Below, in pieces: positions 23,100 through 25,949 of a stretch of 25,949 nt of DNA. The notes under the pieces are model-generated. The model saw only the letters and a program-made list of their open reading frames with translations, was not told the DNA's origin and ran no database searches. The position numbers and the translations under genes were made by a program. How positions within the stretch are numbered: position 1 is the first letter of the stretch; each line of letters begins with the position of its first letter. The DNA is from Bacteroides sp. UBA1773 (GTDB taxonomy: Bacteria > Bacteroidota > Bacteroidia > Bacteroidales > Bacteroidaceae): contig DCGR01000035.1 of NCBI GenBank assembly GCA_002315285.1, positions 41,984-67,932 on the forward strand. The letters are read 5' to 3'.

Positions 23100-23666
23100 C
23101 TAGTGGCACAGTGCGCTTACGAGAGTTCCGACGGCAACTGCTGCTGTGACACCTGCCACTACTGCTGCTTCCTCACGGGTGAGGTGTGTGCTGAAGTGTA
23201 CTACAGGATGAGCGTAATAGTATTCGGGCTCGAAGTAGGTGTCGTACCACATCCATCGGTTGTCGCGCATGTAACCCCATCGGCTGTTTACGAAGCGGAC
23301 CCTTCCTTCCCATCCGTGCAGATACCCGTGGCAATCTACTTTGGGATGGTGCATGACTCTCACTGGACGTGGAGCATGCGGACGCACCTCGTGGTTGTAA
23401 TGATTGTCGCAGTTGTAACCGTTGTCGCGTCCGTGGCTGTTGTTTCGATTGTAACTGTTGTCGCGGTTGCGGCTGTTGTCGCGTCCGTGGCTGTTGTTTC
23501 GATTGTAACTGTTGTCGTGGTTGCGGCTGTTGTCGCTATACTCGGTGTGAGAGGTGCGTTTGTTGTCGTTATGGTTGCGAGGCGTGTTGCCGTTGCCAAA
23601 AGTGTTGACACTTGTCATCATCATGACCATCACCATCATTACCTTGAAAAATGAATTCCGTTTCAT
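23100..23666 (-). CDS. Exported Asn/Arg/His-rich repeat protein
   Basis: I do not recognise the family. The 188-aa product has a Met-rich signal peptide (MKRNSFFKVMMVMVMMMTSV, cleaved probably near NTFG). A low-complexity basic region (about residues 25-95) contains two copies of an 18-residue unit of the type DNSYNRNNSHGRDNSRN, and is followed by a folded-looking domain, VDCHGYLHGWEGRVRFVNSRWGYMRDNRWMWYDTYFEPEYYY. A short hydrophobic C-terminal segment closes it (AAVVAGVTAAVAVGTLVSALC). The C-terminal half resembles small exported Bacteroidales proteins of unknown role. A consensus-like promoter lies upstream (23717-23749), which supports expression. Confidence 0.75.
   Translation of the reverse strand: MKRNSFFKVMMVMVMMMTSVNTFGNGNTPRNHNDNKRTSHTEYSDNSRNHDNSYNRNNSHGRDNSRNRDNSYNRNNSHGRDNGYNCDNHYNHEVRPHAPRPVRVMHHPKVDCHGYLHGWEGRVRFVNSRWGYMRDNRWMWYDTYFEPEYYYAHPVVHFSTHLTREEAAVVAGVTAAVAVGTLVSALCH
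23421..23534. repeat. 54-bp tandem repeat inside the Asn-rich protein gene
   Basis: Two near-identical 54-base units start at 23421 and 23475, followed by the first ~10 bases of a third. 54 is a multiple of 3, so unit number can change without breaking the frame; each unit adds 18 residues. Confidence 0.85.
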
Positions 23667-23716
23667 AGCTGTAAGTTTTTAAATTGTCAATACTCGGTTC
23701 TTGTCTTCTGACACTG

Positions 23717-23749
23717 CAAAGGTACGACAATGATTTCACTCCTTGCAAA
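23717..23749 (-). promoter_or_regulatory. -33/-7 promoter of the Asn-rich protein gene
   Basis: On the minus strand TTTG (23749-23746), 21 bases, then TACCTTTG (23724-23717), about 50 bases before ATG 23666. Spacing is within the range seen for Bacteroidetes promoters. Confidence 0.65.
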
Positions 23750-23770
23750 TGATATTCCCTAAACGATGAG

Positions 23771-23803
23771 AGGGGAAACACTAATTGTGATAGGCTTTCC
23801 CCT
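23771..23803. other. Small hairpin in the 23667-24114 intergenic stretch
   Basis: An 8-bp perfect stem (23771-23778 with 23796-23803) and 17-base loop. It could be a weak terminator or leader structure. The rest of the stretch up to 23980 shows no gene or RNA that I recognise. Confidence 0.35.
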
Positions 23804-23984
23804 ACTTGCACGGAGGGATTCAAAGGGGGGCTTCACGACTGTCAGTGAATTGTCGGGCACTTCGGAATAGCCCTCGTCAGACGTAACGGGTACTCGGACG
23901 ATTCCCCAACGGATAATCGCCCTGGATGACCTGTTCAAGGGGCCTTGAAGGATAAATCCCGGGAATGATGGAAATATCATCGGA

Positions 23985-23992
23985 TATCTTTG
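23985..23992 (+). promoter_or_regulatory. Candidate -7 box of the GH31 gene
   Basis: TATCTTTG matches TAnnTTTG. If used, the transcript would begin near 23998 and carry the whole inverted repeat 24007-24088 in its leader. A second match, TATGTTTG (24013-24020), lies inside the repeat's left arm. Confidence 0.45.
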
Positions 23993-24006
23993 CACAATAC
24001 GATTAT

Positions 24007-24088
24007 CTTCAGTATGTTTGCACGCGAAACTGGTCATACGCGGCAGTTTTCGACTTCCTCTTCTGACCATTTTGCAAACATACTGAAG
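24007..24088. repeat. Long inverted repeat upstream of the GH31 gene
   Basis: Perfect 16-bp arms (24007-24022 and 24073-24088) enclose a further 6-bp pair (24031-24036 with 24064-24069), giving a two-part stem that ends 26 bases before ATG 24115. Each outer arm carries TATGTTTG on its own strand. It could be a structured leader, an operator with twofold symmetry, or a recombination site. Confidence 0.8.
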
Positions 24089-24114
24089 TTAAACCCTGAT
24101 ATTTTCCGACAGCC

Positions 24115-25722
24115 ATGAAATCTCTCATACTGGTCCTGTTTCTCACCTTGCTTCCTGAAAGCGACAGTAATTCATTCATTTCCACCATAAAGCCTCTCAG
24201 CGGAGAAAAATGGTGGGGCGCAGTCGTCAACGACGGGTTCAGGCAGCCTTACGGCACAATCCGTCAGTTGGACCTTTCCGTCGACAACATGGGCGGAGCC
24301 ACGGCTCCTTTCCTCGTGTCGTCCGCAGGACGCTACGTGTGGAGCGACAGACCCTTCACATTCTCCTTCGACAACGATACGTTGACCATAAGGTCGCAGG
24401 TAGAGGAAGTCAAGCCCGTCGTCGCCGGCACTACCCTGAAAGAAGCGTACCTGGATGCCGCAAGCAAGCATTTCCCCTTCGTCGGAGGTATGCCCCCGAG
24501 GGAGTTCTTCGAGAAGCCACAGTTCAACAATTGGATAGAAATATTCCTCCGAGGAACCAACCAGGATGTGGTCGATGAATATACGGATGCCATCGCGGCA
24601 AACGGTTTCCCCTGCGGAGTCTATATGATGGACGGTGGCTACCTCAGCCACATGGGATCCATGGCGTTCGAACCCACTCTTTTCCCCGACCCCAAGCGAA
24701 TGTTCGACAAAATCCACAGCCATGGGTGGAAAGCCATCATCTGGATGACCTATTTCGTTTCCCCGGACAGCCGCGAATACAAGAAACTGCGTTATCACAA
24801 CCATCACACCACCCTTGATCACCTCGTCCATCGCAAGGACGACAACGCTGCGGCAGTACTCCGCTGGTGGTCCGGAATCAGTGCTGCCTACGACCTCACA
24901 AAGCCCGAGGCCAATGACTATTACGTAAATGCGCTCAAGGCTTTCCTTGAGCGCAACCATATCGACGGATTGAAGTTCGATGCTGGAGACCCTCATTTCT
25001 TCTCGGAATCCGGGGACTATCGTTTCCATGACCCGGATGCAGAACCTGTCGATTTCTCAACGGCCTATGCCAGACTTGCTTTCGAATTCCCCTACAACGA
25101 ATTCAGGAGTGGATTCAAGTGTGGCGGATGGCCCATCGTCCAGCGGCTGCATGACAAGGCCCACAGCTGGGAAGCTCTCAGGCAAATCAGCCCGGAAATC
25201 CAGGTTGCAGGTCTGATGGGCTCGCCGTATGTCGTGGGAGATATGATTGGAGGAGGTCTTGAAGTCTCATTCCTGCCCTCCAATGGAGAGATCGACCACA
25301 AGTTGTTCGTACGCTCATGCGAACTTCAGGCCCTGATGCCCATGATGCAGTTCTCGCTTGCTCCGTGGAGGGTCCTGACCAAGGAGGAATGTGACATTTG
25401 TCGTGACATGGCCCAGCTGCATGTCCATTTCGCCCCATATATCCTGGAACTGGCCGAGCAGGCATCGCATACGGGTGAGCCAATAGTGCGCGCAATGGAA
25501 TACGAATTTCCCGGTCAGGGTTTCAATCGCCAGATGCAGCAATTCATGCTCGGGTCGAGATATCTCGTGGCACCGGTCGTCGGCCCCGACGACAAGGTGA
25601 AGGTGGAGCTCCCTGCCGGAGTATGGGTGGATGACCTCGGACGGAAGATCAAGGGACCGGCCGTGCTCGATCTTGAGAATGTCCCTCTCGGGCGAATCCC
25701 GTACTACAGGAAAATCAAATGA
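24115..25722 (+). CDS. Secreted GH31-family alpha-glycosidase
   Basis: A 535-aa protein with a short signal peptide (MKSLILVLFLTLLPESDS) and no lipobox. GH31 hallmarks are the (beta/alpha)8 barrel with IWMTYFVSP, the nucleophile in HIDGLKFDAGD (Asp289), a Gly-rich VVGDMIGGG with a candidate acid/base Asp376, and a C-terminal beta domain (LGSRYLVAPVVGPDDKVKVELPAGVWVDDLG). The N-terminal beta-sandwich is short, so it is smaller than typical alpha-glucosidases and probably a divergent GH31 group; the substrate cannot be read. Codon use leans to TCC, CTC, GTC and CCC, unlike most neighbours. The gene is alone, set between two large inverted repeats, which suggests separate acquisition. Confidence 0.85.
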   Translation: MKSLILVLFLTLLPESDSNSFISTIKPLSGEKWWGAVVNDGFRQPYGTIRQLDLSVDNMGGATAPFLVSSAGRYVWSDRPFTFSFDNDTLTIRSQVEEVKPVVAGTTLKEAYLDAASKHFPFVGGMPPREFFEKPQFNNWIEIFLRGTNQDVVDEYTDAIAANGFPCGVYMMDGGYLSHMGSMAFEPTLFPDPKRMFDKIHSHGWKAIIWMTYFVSPDSREYKKLRYHNHHTTLDHLVHRKDDNAAAVLRWWSGISAAYDLTKPEANDYYVNALKAFLERNHIDGLKFDAGDPHFFSESGDYRFHDPDAEPVDFSTAYARLAFEFPYNEFRSGFKCGGWPIVQRLHDKAHSWEALRQISPEIQVAGLMGSPYVVGDMIGGGLEVSFLPSNGEIDHKLFVRSCELQALMPMMQFSLAPWRVLTKEECDICRDMAQLHVHFAPYILELAEQASHTGEPIVRAMEYEFPGQGFNRQMQQFMLGSRYLVAPVVGPDDKVKVELPAGVWVDDLGRKIKGPAVLDLENVPLGRIPYYRKIK

Positions 25723-25777
25723 TGCTCCCATTACACGCCAAGCCAAGGAGTTGAGCGCATGTAGGTTTACGTTTTTC

Positions 25778-25845
25778 TACAACTAAAGAGGTCTTCGTGT
25801 TGACCTTCGCGAACTCAGGTTAACACGAAGACCTCTTTAGTTGTA
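25778..25845. repeat. 29-bp-stem perfect-type hairpin after the GH31 gene
   Basis: Arms 25778-25801 and 25822-25845 are exact 24-bp reverse complements. Pairing continues inward (25802-25806 with 25817-25821, one G-U pair offset) to a total of about 29 bp around a 10-base loop. It lies 55 bases after the GH31 stop. No T-run follows, so a simple intrinsic terminator is not certain. Confidence 0.85.
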
Positions 25846-25949
25846 CGCCTCGCGCGCGCATTCGTACATATTTTATTGGGAATTAACCCCAACTTTTTCT
25901 TGTAACACAACCAATATTTTACACATAGGTTGTTCAATTTGACGTTATA
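25846..25949. other. AT-rich end of window, likely upstream region of a gene outside
   Basis: No open frame is supported. The sequence turns AT-rich after 25865 and holds a small inverted repeat (25907-25912 with 25928-25933). It may be a promoter region for a gene beyond the window. Confidence 0.3.

Noticed and set aside
23421..23534. Possible CRISPR array
   Set aside because: Only two adjoining units without spacers, lying in frame inside a coding gene.
23103..23654. Plus-strand frame of 183 aa, Val/Ala-rich
   Set aside because: It is the complement of the Asn-rich repeat gene; the minus strand has the signal peptide and the promoter.
24007..24088. Phase-variable invertible promoter
   Set aside because: The segment between arms is only 50 bases and both arms carry the same box, so inversion would not switch promoter direction; kept only as an inverted-repeat observation.
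24172..25029. 285-aa minus-strand open frame
   Set aside because: Antisense to the GH31 gene, with no recognisable motif and no promoter or ribosome site.

Overview
The window looks like a chromosomal segment from a gut-type Bacteroidales bacterium, closest in flavour to Prevotellaceae/Bacteroidaceae. Grounds: the -7 box TAnnTTTG recurs upstream of many genes, twice with a TTTG -33 box at exactly 19 bases. Shine-Dalgarno sites are mostly weak and A-rich. Lipoproteins with short N-termini are common, and the gene set is typical (meso-DAP dehydrogenase, a DUF3256-type protein, a PaaK + ACT pair, a Crp regulator of the MYDxLLQLPLFQG type, uxaC with a GH88 hydrolase).

Layout. 1-2700: a left-truncated beta-helix/glycerophosphodiesterase fusion, then a glycerol-1-phosphate dehydrogenase (AraM/EgsA). 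The base and codon style of the first ~1.65 kb differs from the rest and changes inside the araM-like gene. 2807-4587 (minus): ddh and lgt, an envelope pair, divergent from ruvA (4677-5264). 5265-5851: a long, mostly gene-free stretch. 5852-8840: a compact cluster that I read as a ribosomally made, modified peptide (RiPP)-like system. It has a 28-aa peptide gene with a consensus promoter, a nucleotidyltransferase (PF14907-like), an HPr-kinase-like P-loop kinase, an S24/S26-type peptidase, a PqqD-like protein, and a 55-aa peptide ending in Cys-Cys-Thr. The body of that 55-aa peptide resembles the N-terminus of xanthine phosphoribosyltransferase. I regard this cluster as the most interesting part of the window. 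8932-11328: a DUF3256-like secreted protein, divergent from a phenylacetate-CoA ligase and an ACT-domain protein. 11437-14151 (minus): a Tat-type Gfo/Idh/MocA oxidoreductase and a CbiA-like cobyrinate synthase that lacks the expected glutaminase cysteine.

14318-19740 (plus): uxaC, a GH88 unsaturated glucuronyl hydrolase lipoprotein, a Crp/Fnr regulator and an M3 peptidyl-dipeptidase lipoprotein. The first two form a uronic-acid salvage unit. The regulator and the peptidase overlap by an ATGA junction. 19761-22925 (plus): a small lipoprotein, dCMP deaminase, an S41 C-terminal processing protease and 5-formyltetrahydrofolate cyclo-ligase; the last three are packed with overlaps. 23100-23666 (minus): an exported Asn/Arg/His-rich protein built partly from a 54-bp tandem repeat. 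24115-25722: a secreted GH31-family glycosidase, preceded by a long inverted repeat in its likely leader and followed by a 29-bp-stem hairpin.

No rRNA, tRNA, CRISPR array, insertion sequence or replication origin was recognised. All family assignments come from reading motifs by eye; no database search was run.
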